Below, one piece after another: positions 35,009 to 48,054 of a stretch of DNA of 64,000 nucleotides. The notes under the pieces are model-generated. The model was not told the origin of the DNA, ran no database searches, and saw only the letters and a program-made list of their open reading frames with translations. Numbering within the stretch: position 1 is the stretch's first letter; each line of letters starts with the position of its first letter. The DNA is taken from assembly GCA_018907035.1 (NCBI GenBank), contig JACCIC010000003.1, positions 5,429,001-5,493,000 on the forward strand, written 5' to 3'. The DNA is from Sycobia sp. Sy_11. Its lineage: Eukaryota; Arthropoda; Insecta; Hymenoptera; Epichrysomallidae. A program made the translations under genes and the position numbers.

Positions 35009-36364
35009 ATGGCAGATGTAGAGATCGACATGCTCGGAGATATTAACAATGAATATAAGAAGGAACTACAGTCTGCCAATGGGTATATATGCATATATTA
35101 TATTATTAAGGATGTTTATTTACATTGTTTTCAAATACAATTTTATTTATCAGTACTTTTTATTTTTTATAAAATTAGACATCATGATAACATTTAGAAT
35201 ATCTAAGTGAAAACAAATTCTTTTTTAGAAATATAATATTGAATTGTTGCAAATTTAGTGCTTATTTACTTTTTTGATTTTGTTAACATATGCTATTTTA
35301 TTTGATTCTAATAAATGTCTAAAATATCTCCATATTTTTATTATTTTTTTTATTTTCAAGTAATATTTAATTTATATTTTTATAGTTTTGAATTGCCACG
35401 TATTCCACAACTGCCACTAGATCAGTTAGGATATCCACAAGCTCAAGAATGGATTCAACATAGAAGAGCAAATATTAGGCCATGGTCATTGTTCTTAAAT
35501 ACAAATAATATAAGACCACCTCCAAGTATCATGAGACTGAGTAAACGTATAATGAAAAATATTGAATACTTCCAGAGTAATTATTTTTTTGTTTTTGTTG
35601 GATTAGTTATATATTGTCTGTAAGTACATAAGATACGATTATTTAGACTATTTGGCAATATTAATAGCAAAAATAAATTTAATTTTTCCCCCCTTTTTAG
35701 AATTTCTTCTCCATTATTATTATTAGCAGTAACTGTATCACTTGGTACTTGTTATAAAGTGTCTCAAACACATGCAAAACAAGAGCTTATGATCTTTAAT
35801 CATAAATTAACTCTTGCACAAGTATATGCAATTATAGGTATTTGCTCTCTTCCACTATTCTATTTAGTTGGAGCTGGTGCAGCACTTTTTTGGGTTCTAG
35901 GTATACAAAAATGAATCTTCTAATGAAATAATTTATTACTAATGGTTAAGAATTAAATAAATATTGACAAAGTTTTAATATCTTTTACATATGAATCAAG
36001 AGTTTAAAATTTCTTAACTTTTTATTTCAAAAACTTATTTTTAACATATGTAATTTTTATATATTATAAACAATTAGTAGCATTACACAGGATATTCAAA
36101 AAATTCAGAAATGGTCAAGTAACTTAGTAGTGTTTTCAGCAAAAATGTTTTTTTAATTGTTTTGGAACTTTTTAAACATCCTGTGTATTTGTACATTATA
36201 TACTTCAAATAATTTTTTGAAAATTAATGTTATTTAACGAATTTTTTATTTAAATTATAGGAGTCTCTTGGTTTTTAATAACACTACATGCATCTTTCTA
36301 TAATATTGATATAGTACTCTGTCCTGGAGAAGAAGAACTTAACTTAGTAATGCATGAAGTATAG
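35009..36364 (+). CDS. Rabac1: prenylated Rab acceptor 1 (PRA1 family), four exons, 203 aa
   Basis: Exons 35009-35082, 35386-35619, 35701-35900 and 36261-36364 join in phase with GT-AG introns. PRA1 proteins are small Golgi/endosomal membrane proteins that bind prenylated Rab GTPases and help Rab recycling. The family features are visible: RPWSLFLNTNN followed by IMKNIEYFQSNYFFVFVGL (residues about 60-98), and then two hydrophobic hairpins (about 90-130 and 145-190), the second containing LVGAGAALFWVLG. The length is a little above that of the mammalian protein (about 185 aa). The start ATG follows 'acaaaa' and opens the only frame that joins exon 2. It is the first gene after the large intergenic gap. 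Confidence 0.9.
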
Positions 36365-37308
36365 CAAAGACACAAATTATTCTTCCAAATTCATGAATTC
36401 ATGGTCAGTGAATTAACACTGTCATGTGTAATGAATGATCTTGTAAAAAATATAATAGCAGAATTTTCTATATAATTGATATTATCTACTACAAAAGATA
36501 TTATAAGATATAGTGTCTATTAGTGTTGAGCAATATTAGATGAAAATGATAATCGGGTAGTTCATTATATTAGAAATTTAAACAAATATACTGTATATAA
36601 TTGGTTATTAAATTAATTCTAGAATTTTCTAAATCAATATGAAATCTTATAATATCTTGTATAAAAATTATATTTATTTTATAAATCAACTTCTAAAATT
36701 TTATAAAATAAATTAGAATAGCTTGCATTATTAATACAGGAAAATTAATTTATAAACATAATGTAAATAACTATAAAATTATATGTCAAATAATTAAAAA
36801 GAAATATGCAAATCTCCTGTAAAAATGTTAAATTTAAGAGTGTAAAAAGTATCTTGCAGCAATATTATTATACATATATTTTTATCTATCTTAATTTTTT
36901 TAATATGAAAATAAAATAATTTATATTTTGACATTATATTTGTATAAAAAATTATTTTAAATACATTTCAATATTTGTATATTCATATTTTATTGTAAGA
37001 CATTAAAAAAAAAAAAACAAAATGTTTGTAATGAACATCGGAAATTAAACTAATGTTTAATAAATGACCTTTTTAATCATGCTTAACAAAATAAAATTGA
37101 ATTCTTTTTTATCTTCAATTAACTTATATGTAGTTTTCAATATTTATATACATAAAAATTGTTTTCTTCAATTGGGTTTTAAAAATTTTACAGCTTTTAA
37201 ATAACCTTAAAATTGTTCCCACTTCTGATATAAATAAGAGTAAAATAATGGCATCTGAACAGAAGTTGATAGTACCATAGATATATTAATAGCATTTCTC
37301 GTAATTAT

Positions 37309-37311
<3 letters not shown>

Positions 37312-37367
<56 letters not shown>
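37312..37367. repeat. (TA)n microsatellite
   Basis: A 56-bp TA run. Confidence 0.96.
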
Positions 37368-37368
<1 letters not shown>

Positions 37369-37978
37369 CTATTATTGTGATTTGCTGTGATTATTACCAG
37401 TTATTACTTCACAAAATACAAACCGGGTTACTGATTGTAGTATTGTAGATAAACGGAATTGTATTTAGTTTTTGAATATAATAGATAAGTATTTTATGTA
37501 CTTATATAGGTGAAAGATAAGTAAAACAAACTGGAAAATCAAGAAAAATATTTTTCCAGAAAGTAACCCAAGGACCAAGGTCCCATCGCCTAAAGTGAAT
37601 CTGCTAACTGCTGCTAGACGAGAACGAGTCAAGCAATACGGATTACAAATAAGAATAAATGATGATGCATGATAAATCTATTGTACTGAGTCTAAGCTGA
37701 TGGTTGAGCTATAAGACTTTTATGACTTGATGAGTATCTTATTCTTGACCTATGCTCTTTATAGGGTGAGTGGCAATAGTCGATAGGGTATATGTTTATG
37801 TATATCTCTATGCAAGCTCTCAGTTGCTCTAAGCAGCTCTAAGCTATGCTCTAGCTAGACTGACGATGAGCTGTGTTGAGTGATAATGGTGATAAGCAGG
37901 TGATAAGATAACTGGAGAACTATGATGAATGATATTGATAACGGGATAACAGATAGCAGATACGTCATATTTGCATAT

Positions 37979-37980
<2 letters not shown>

Positions 37981-38027
<47 letters not shown>
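37981..38027. repeat. (GA)n microsatellite
   Basis: A 47-bp GA run upstream of the anoctamin gene. The ORF across it (poly-RE) is an artefact. Confidence 0.96.
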
Positions 38028-38031
<4 letters not shown>

Positions 38032-38265
38032 CTCAATAAAATCTCTATATGGACGAATACTTGTTTGTTATATAGATGGTGGGAAGAATGGTATACATAT
38101 ATGACCAGATATGACCTATATACATTGGTAATGTAATAGAATATGGCTTAATTTAAAAAGAGATAATGCCTTAATACCATTGTAGTATCTATAGTAATAA
38201 TTTATAAATTGACTTCTATTAGACATCCAATAACAATTTTATAAAAGAAGAAAATCAAACAAAAA

Positions 38266-38537
38266 ATGAAAGTTCAAATGTCATCACAATTGAATAATCA
38301 TGAATCAGAAACAACAACTAACGCTACAAAAGCGGGTGAAAGATTATTGGTCGTTTTCTCATCATGTAAAGAAATACATGGAGAGAGAAGTGGACTAAGA
38401 AGACTGCTTTTTTTATTTTTGGATATTACGAATTTTGCCCTACTAATTTATTTTCGTACAGACAATCCCGGGAACATGACCGATTGGATTAAACAGTTTA
38501 TGTCTAATGTTGCACTTTATTTTATTGTTATAAAAAG
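38266..38537 (+). other. unrecognised ORF/possible 5' exon upstream of anoctamin
   Basis: An open frame starts at ATG 38266 and reaches a strong donor, AAAAG|GTAAGT, at 38537/38538. The peptide has a polar N-terminus and two moderately hydrophobic stretches (LLFLFLDITNFALLIYF and VALYFIVI). If spliced to the next acceptor (38853/38854) the frame continues only a few codons (RILKL) before a stop. So it does not join the anoctamin frame that starts at 38899. It could be a 5' untranslated exon carrying an upstream ORF, or a separate small gene. I do not recognise it. Confidence 0.35.
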
Positions 38538-38898
38538 GTAAGTCTAAATAAAGTGGTTCTAGTTATATTATAACCAAATTTAGATTTAAAAAATGTCAAT
38601 AATTTAAGTAGGTAGTTTTTCATAATTTTTTACATATTGTTATATTTAAACATTTGAAAATATTGAACTAAAACATTATTTCAGTCAATGTATTAGATTT
38701 AAAATATATTTTTCCGTTCTTAAAATAAATATATTTTAAACAATTTGAGATATATTAAAATTAATACTGCAAGTTTATACAAAAAGTAAGTTAACTTGTA
38801 TCAAATTCTATTAATCGGAAATTTAATATAATTTTATGATATAAATATTTTAGGAGGATTTTAAAGTTGTAATAGATGCCTTAAACGAAATAATAAAA

Positions 38899-41800
38899 AT
38901 GCAAGAGATACAGATGCAAATGCACAATTTAATTCCTCAAGACTCTGGAAGTAGCGATTCTCATCAGCTACCTAATGCTCAGTACTCTGATAAAACTAAT
39001 TTTTGTCAAGATTTTATTAATGAATCTCAGATTAAAAATGAAAAAGATGTATCGTTAAACTATGGATCTGAAAATAGTATACCTGTGATATCTAGAGATG
39101 AAACTGAAGAAACAATGCTAGATGGATCGTGTGATGAACTTGGAAAGTCAGTCAATAGGAATTCTAGATTGGTAATGTGCATGATCAATATAAATATTTT
39201 ATATAAAGTAATAATAATAATTCTAAATGTTATATGTATATTCACAGTTTTCATATTCTGATACTGCTTCTAGTTTATATTTTCGTGATGGAATTAGACC
39301 TATTGATTTTGTTATTGTATGGGATGAGTTTAATCAGGAAGCATCTACATTTAGATGTACAGAAATGAGAAAAGTAAAAAATAATTTTTATTAAATGCTA
39401 TCTTTTTTATTAATAATTTTTTATTAATAAATGTCTGTATAAATTATTGCAGACATTTGAAAATAATTTAGAACAAGAAGGTTTACAGTTAGAACATGAA
39501 TGTGATGAACCGTATGGTTTATGTTTCATAAAAATTTTTACTCCAAAAGAAGTTTTAAGAAGATATTCAGAAATTTTAAAGCTTCGAATGCCAATGAAAG
39601 ATGTCCCAGGACTAAAAATGTCGAGCATGAGACAAAATCCACTTTTGGAGGAAGTAAACTCTTTTTTTCGAAAAATTATGAATAAGTATTATGTAAATCC
39701 TGCTATTTTTCCTCCAATGAAACATAGATTCACAGCAGTTTATAGTCGAGACAAAGAATATTTGTTTGACATAAATACTCCTGATTTTTTTACACCAGCA
39801 ACTCGTTCAAGAATAGTACAATTTATATTAGATCGAACAAGATTTACTATAGATAAAGAAGATGATTTTGCTTTTGGAATAGAAAGACTTATAACTGAAA
39901 AAGCTTATATTGCTGCATATCCGTTACATGATGTAAGTTTTAATTTCTATAGTTTCATGATATAAAATAAGAAAGTGTATCGATTTTTTAAAAAAATTAT
40001 AATATCATTTAACTACAAATTATAAATATTTTAATGTATTGGCTACATGTAATAAAAATTATAAATATTATATAAATGTATTTATAAATATTATCAAATG
40101 TTTTTCATTGTTAATTTAATAAGTAAAAAGAAAAAAAATTTATACTATCACAATTTTGAATTTAATACAGATAGACATTTTATAAAACAGGTTTTGTTAG
40201 ATTATCATAATATGTTATTATCAAAAACAAAAATATTTTGAATTAACAGTTCACAAAACAGAATTATCTATTAGGAATCTATTTTGTTTTTATTATTTTT
40301 TAAAAAATAGTTCCAATTTTATAGTATATTTTTGTTTTATTATTTTAAATGTTACATAACAATAGTAAGAAAAATTTTATATTTTTTTTAATTCTAAAAT
40401 TGACTTGCTGGCTAATGAAACTGGTTAAAATATGTTATAATCTAATATGAAAGGAAAAGAAAGAGCATTCAAACCAAATAGAAATAAAATAAGTATTTAA
40501 TGTAACACAAATTAATTTTTAAAATAATTTGAACTATTATATATAAATGATACATGATACCTGATTTATATCTATAAATTTCTCTTTTTGTAATGTTATA
40601 ATAAATACAAAATTTTTGCTTTTCTCTTTTAAGTAATTCTACTTATTTTTGCATTACATGAAACATTTCTTTTTAAATATTTTAGAATTTTGTTAGAGGA
40701 GAATAGTGATTAATATTAATTTTTTTCTTTTTGCGTAAATATCAAAATAAATGTTATTTTCATGATGAACATATTTAAGTAATTATATTACATGTATATT
40801 ATCAATTAAAATAAAAACAATACATAATTCTGAGAAAATTACTTACATAAGACAATTTTATAATTATCAAATTAAATTATTCTCTTTTCAATAAATATTA
40901 GGTTTTGTTACTATAACTTACTTTTTTAAGCTTTTGTGCTTATTCATAATTTTAATTGAAACAAAATTGCCTTAATACATGTTTAGCTATATCGAATAAT
41001 AATTACTAAATATTTTTCTTTGTTTAATTAAAGTTTTAAAAGAATAGTAATTAAAAATGTGTAAATTTAGACAAATACATAATTTAAAAAAAAAAGAAAT
41101 TTATTTACATAATATGTTTAAAAGTTATTTACATAATTGAACTATTTTTTTAGGGTACTTTAAAGACTCCAGATTCAATGCGATATCTTTTATATACAGA
41201 ATGGGCAAGTGTAAAAAAATGCTTGCACTATCAGCCACTTGATTACATAAAAGAATACTTTGGAGTAAAAATTGGACTATATTTTGCATGGTTAGGGTTT
41301 TATACACACATGTTGCTACCAGCTAGTGTTGTTGGATTGTTATGCTTTATCTATAGTTTATTTACTTTATACTCCAATGAACCAAGTAAGGATGTTTGCA
41401 TATCCAATTACACCATGTGCGCACTTTGTGATCACTTTTGTGGTACCTGGAATCTCAAAGATACATGCTTTCATTCAAAGGTCACTTATTTATTTGATAA
41501 TCCCTCCACTGTCTTTTTTGCAGTCTTTATGTCTTTATGGGGTAAGTTTGCTTCTAGCTAAAACGTACCCTCCATTACTTTTTAACTTTAAGTCAGTTTT
41601 TAATAAAATAAATAATGTCTACATTATTAGTCAAATTTATATACTCAGTTGTATAGTCAATGTATTAAAGTGCATTATACAAATTATTAATTTTTCAAGA
41701 GTATTTTAAATTTTATAATTGTAAAGCCTGAAAAACTTTTATTTTTTCTAGTGACATAATTATTTGTAGAATTTCTAAAATATTTCAGAGCATCCAGTGT

Positions 41801-43962
41801 CTTATTATATTAACATTTGTTAATTATCCCCTATAAATTACACAATTTAATTATTAATCTAATAACACTAACATTATTTAACAATAATATACAATAAATT
41901 TAATTTTGAATTCATTAAACTATATAAATTTTAATTAAAAGTTAATTTATCAAGACCAAGTGTACAAATTATTATCACACGTCAAACTTTCAAAATTTTC
42001 AATTCGATTTGGTTCTGGATTACAGAAATGACTAAGGATTTTTTTAGTAAATCCACAGTCTGTCAAACTTTCAAGTCCAAATATATTTTGCGGTAATGCT
42101 TCAGTTTTTCTATCAATCTCTGTTCCATGCTTAGCCTTACTAAATGCAGCTGTGTTTGTCAGTTGAGCACAACTTACTGAAAATTTATCTATTTGATGGC
42201 ATGACATTAATGAACATAGAGATGGTAAAACATCTGGAAGAATTGGTCCTATTAATTCTAAAGAGTAGTATTTTTCTTGTCCATTAGAAACTGTACTTTC
42301 TCGTACTTTTAATGGCCTTAATGAAGCTCCGTGAAAAGCTACAGGTGATAAAAGTGTAGGAGGTACACCCGAGTAAGGTCCACAAATTGTTATTATTGTT
42401 TTACAATTAATTAAAAAATTAAATAAAGCTTGTACTTCTACTCCAGTAACAAATATTAAAGACTCGTGTATATTGTCTACATCACATTCCCTATGAGTTT
42501 GAACCTTCGATTGAGAGAAACTGATTTTACGAATTTCAGAGTCTTCAATCCCCACACTCTTTAACCAAGAATCATTCTTTTCATCATCATCATTATTATC
42601 AATTAACTCAAAAGCTGATTTTGTTTTTCTTAATTTAGATTTTAGCGGCATTGTGAATTCAATTTCTTCATTTTTAAGAGATTCTCGTAATCCTCTTGTG
42701 GTGGGGGTTATTAGTGCTTGAACTTCGGATATTCCACATATTCCTGCAGCACGAAAAAGTACAGTGAAATTATTACCACATACATAAAAATAGGGACATT
42801 GTCTAACTCGTAATAAGTGAAATAAAGAACGAAAACTGCTACACCACTCTTTATAAAGGGCGTCCTTCATCATTTGATTCATTGGCACAAAATTGGTATT
42901 AGCTAAATTTAATTTGCTCTGGGATCGTGGATATAGCTCCATCCATGGCAGTGATGGATGCTGCCAAACTAAACAACATTGATGAAATCTGGCATTGGGA
43001 CTAGTATCTAAAGTTGTTTGTTGCTCTCCAATATCTAAGCACCTGACAAATCCTGTAGTTCCTGAAGCTTCTTCACTTGCTTTCAGTTTTACTTTCCAAG
43101 CAAATGGTTTTGGAGACATAAGTCTTAATTTAGTTTTTAATGTCCAGTCGATAGGTATATAGCTATTTCCTTTAGGTTCTTCAATAACTGGTTCCGAAAG
43201 ATTAGATTCTATATCGGCAAGTAAGCTCTGTTCAAATGAAGCATTTGATTTATAAAGATTTTCAATCTGAAAACTATTTGATGATTGTAGATTTAATAAT
43301 TCAAATGTACTATCTGAGGTATCAGTTTCTAAATCAGCAGGTGGATTTTCCTTTATCTTTTTATTTTCTCCAATTTTTAGAAAAGGGTTTTTACGTTTCT
43401 TTATTATTGTGCAATTTTCACTGGATAAATTATGAGATAATAATGAATTTGAACTTCTTGAATCGGCGATACTACTTCCATTAAATCTTGCTTGCAAAGC
43501 AAATTTTCGAAGTTTAAACTTACGCAATTTCATTATTTGATCTGGTCTTTTCCAGTCTAAATTTTGATCTTGCGGTAATTCTTCCATTTTGATTATATGA
43601 AAAATATAACAAAATTTTTGTTAAAACTTCCTAAAGTTTAGAAGCGTTTATTTTTCTTTACTCAACTTGTTGCACATAAACCCGAATACACAAATATATA
43701 AAATAAGTTATACAGGTTAGAATGATTTGAGCATCTAACTGTATATAACATAACCTAATATAATATAATATACAGATAAATACATATAATTTGTCTATCC
43801 TGAATAGGCTCAAATATGCATATGTAGTTCTATCTGATTCTGTCTGGTTCTGTGTTCTGCCTTCTGTTTAATGATTTTGTTCTAATATTGTTCTGTTTTG
43901 CTTCTGGCACATCAGGATGGCGATGGACAACTAGGGCAATGAGCAAGGGATGGATAAGGGCA

Positions 43963-44035
<73 letters not shown>

Positions 44036-44880
44036 TGTGGCAGATGGCAGACAGCAGCTCGGGATTAGTCCGGAAATTGAGATGCTCCATCTGCTCAAAT
44101 GCTAGCAGCTGCTAGCAGCTGCAACTGCGATACGGAAGAGCGAGAGCAAGTTTGGCTCTGGCACGAATTCATTATATTATGAAAAAATACATTTTTATTT
44201 ACCAAAAAATATATTTTTATAATTTTTATTTACTGAAGAATTATAGGAATAAAATTTTTTTTTTTCAAAATCTAAAATGCACCTGCTTTATGTTTAAATA
44301 TACTCTTTTTATATTGTCTTTTTTATTCGTACTCGTCTAGACATCTAGAAAATTAACTGCTTTTACACTCCTCTAACTAAAAATTTGGTATTGACAAAAA
44401 CATACATTGCGCTTTTATCTCTGTTTACGTCCCCTTTAAATCTGATGCATTTTGGAGAAACAAGAAATTTCACGAAGTCAAAATTATCTCTAGCGATATA
44501 ACTATAGTGACAATCAACAGGCAGCAGTCATCAGTAAATGTCGCCAGCGACAGCGACGATGTCGCTGAGTTCCTCTTTGATAATAATAAATTATTATCAA
44601 ATAACAACGATTGTCGTTAGATTTGAGCGATAACTTCGGCACCAGAGATTTAAAGTGTCTTGCGTGCAATTTGCAAATGTAGAAAGATGCTTCTAATAGA
44701 ATATTCTCGGAATATATCTTTTTTTCTTTAAAATGTATTAAAATAATAGAATATGATATGCATTATCTGAGTATACGGGTAATTTTTAATCTGTATAAAT
44801 TAACATCATTATTGACAAGTACAGGTTCATTATGGCACAAGAATGCTCGCAGCAGACATAGAGATTCTTTCCCACATCTA

Positions 44881-44947
<67 letters not shown>

Positions 44948-47900
44948 GTCTACATAATAATAGAATTTCTAATTATGATACTCAGGCCTGGAGTGTTAAA
45001 TGAAATTTGTTCATAAAAATGCGTTTCTTGCTGATTTTGTCCAAGTTTCAAAGAGAATATTTTCAGTAGTACGTGATATTTTTTGGATTTTTAGCGGGTT
45101 TCACTATAAAAATCTATTCTTTTATTATTTATAAGAGTTTCGTTTTCTTATTTTATTGTTTGAAATAGATATAAGTATATTTTTTTTACGCTAAATGCAC
45201 TAAAGTGCATTAGATATACGTCGTGTATAATTAATTAATCTATCGTCTTTTAGTTGTTTTTCATAAGAATATGCTACTTTCAGAGATAATTAAATTGCAT
45301 AAAGAACCGAAACGTTGTTTTTATGTGAGATCTACAAGTTTTATATGAAATGGTACTTTTTGAAAATTTACGTATTTTTTGAGGCGCAGGCGATAAACCA
45401 TAAAATTATTATGGTACTTTTTATGGTTTTTATCATTATAAGAAAATTTGTGTTTAGTTCGAGTTTCATAATCATAATGGACTCAACAAAATACTTAGAA
45501 CTAAACTTTCTTTTTCATTTTAAGAAGTACACCCTGTTTGAAAATCCTTCTAGTCTCATTCGAAAAAGTTTTTTTCAATGAAAAAAAAAATCATTTTTAG
45601 TAAGATGTTTTTAAAATAACTCAGGTATAGATTTTTTATTTAAATACAATTTAATTCGGTCATATCAGAGTCTCCCATTTATCAGACTTTATTATTTTTA
45701 AATTTTTAATAACTTTTCAGACAATTGAAATTTAGAAAAATATATTTTTTGAAAGTAAAAATTTACAAATGGCTGAAAAAATTATTCTTTAAAAATATTT
45801 GAATAAATTCATGCCAAGGCACATAATTGCCGGCTGTGATGAATATTTCAGCCGTGGCCGCTATAAGCCGTATTTGCATTGCCGCAATCGCACCATTTTT
45901 CTCTTTTTATCATAAATAATATTTGATCGAAATTACAAAATCGAAAATAATATTAAAAAAAAAATTAAATCTAGATGGAAGTAGATACTTAAAAAACTGC
46001 ATAATATTAATTTTAATTAACATTTCAAAAGTTTTACTTAAAGAATTTTAAATAAAATTTCAGTTTTATTTATTATTTCATCTTTAAAAATAAAAGTAAA
46101 ATGTTATAATGAAAGGATCCCCTTATTGTTTAGCAATAATTTTATTCTTATAAGAGTATTCTTTTTTTAAAAAATTTTATAGTCTGTAATTGTAAGTATA
46201 TGTAAAAGTATATAAATAAATGTATAAATTTTTAAACGAAAATAAAGAAATATTATTTTATAATATTAATTTATGGTTCTAATTAGATTAACAAGAGCAT
46301 CATAAAAATAAATGTCTAAAATCAATAACAATTTTTTAGCAACTCTTTTTTTGGAGTTATGGAAAAATTATTCAGCTGAAATAACTCATCGATGGGACTT
46401 AACTAGTTTAGATATTCACGAAGAACATCCTAGGCCAAAATACTTAGCACGACTAGCACATGTTAAGAAAAAGTCTGTTAATTTTGTAACTAATACTACT
46501 GAACCACGAGTACCATTTTGGAAAGTACGATTACCGGCTACTATTTTAAGCTGTTCTGTCGTTTTGCTCCTTGTAAGTGCTAGACATTTATTTATATCCT
46601 CATCTTGCAAAGAATATTATATATATATATAATTGGATCGTGAGCTGTAAAATTTGTACACTAACTTTAAAATATATTATTCATATGTGAAATATATATC
46701 CAATGGGAAATGTTAAAAAATAAATTAAGACTCATATTCGTATGCATTTTAGATTGCCGTAGCTATGGCTGCTGTATTAGGAGTAGTTTTGTACAGAATG
46801 TCTGTTTTAACAGCACTTTATGGATTTTCAAACAATTCGATGGTAACGAGTTATGCTATACTTTTGACCACAGCAACAGCAGCAGGAATTAATTTATGTT
46901 GTATTGTAGTTTTTAACTGGATATACGTTTGGCTTGCAGAATATTTGACAGAGGTCACTACAGCTATAATGACTTATAATATCTTTTCATCAGTATTTTG
47001 AATTAAATTATATGATTTTGTTTTTTAGATAGAACTTCCTCGTACTCAAACTGAATTTGATGATAGCCTCACACTGAAAATTTATTTATTAGAGTTTGTT
47101 AATTATTATGCTTCAATATTTTATATTGCATTTTTAAAAGGTAAATTTATCGGATATCCTGGAAATTACAATCGTTTTTTCAATTCGCGCCAAGAAGAAT
47201 GTGGGCCTGGAGGCTGCTTTTTAGAATTGTGTATACAACTAGGTATAATTATGATAGGAAAGCAAGCTATGAATTCAATATTAGAAATGTTATTTCCCTT
47301 ATTTTATAAATGGTTAAATACAATTAGAGTGCATGTGGGGTTACAAAAATCAAAAGCATCACAAAAGAATTTATCAAGGAGGCATTTACAGTGGGTTCAG
47401 GATTATAAGCTAGTTCAATGGGGCCCAAGGAGTTTGTTTCCTGAATATTTAGAAATGAGTGAGTATAAATATTGATTTTATGTTCAAGTTAGCTTATTTT
47501 AGTTGTCATGACTATAAGATATTTTAACTACTACTAAAAGAATAAATAAATTTTATGTGTTTATTTAAATATAAGAGTTGCTTTATGAAGTAAGAGCTAA
47601 ATTATAAATTAATAAATTATAGCATTATTTAAGCTATTTTTGGCTTACTTTTATTTGCGCAATCTTTTTAAAATTCATATTACAATTAATATCAACTGAA
47701 TAACCGCCATTTTATTTTTTGTGTTTTTTTAATGTGTTCTAAAATAAAACTAAACATTTCTGTTCTTATAATAAAAATTGTACTTATTTAACGATCGAGA
47801 ATCATGCTTTTGAAATATACTTTTTTTAGTAAATATCATACCTAAAAGAGGAAATATAGTATATATTAATTATAATATACATTTCAAAATGTTTTTGGAA

Positions 47901-48008
47901 AAAAAAAATTAGTTAAACATTCCTAAATCACATTTTTCTGTATGTAAAAATTAGTTATATCTTAATTTTGTTTTAAATAAATTTTATAAAATAAAGGCAT
48001 CAATTTGG

Positions 48009-48054
<46 letters not shown>

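Larger units (their letters stand above)
36365..38265. other. intergenic region between PRA1 and anoctamin
   Basis: Holds the PRA1 3' untranslated region, a (TA)n tract (37312-37367), a (GA)n tract (37981-38027) and, between them, short imperfect repeats of 'gataag' and 'gctctaagc' type. No gene seen. Confidence 0.55.
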
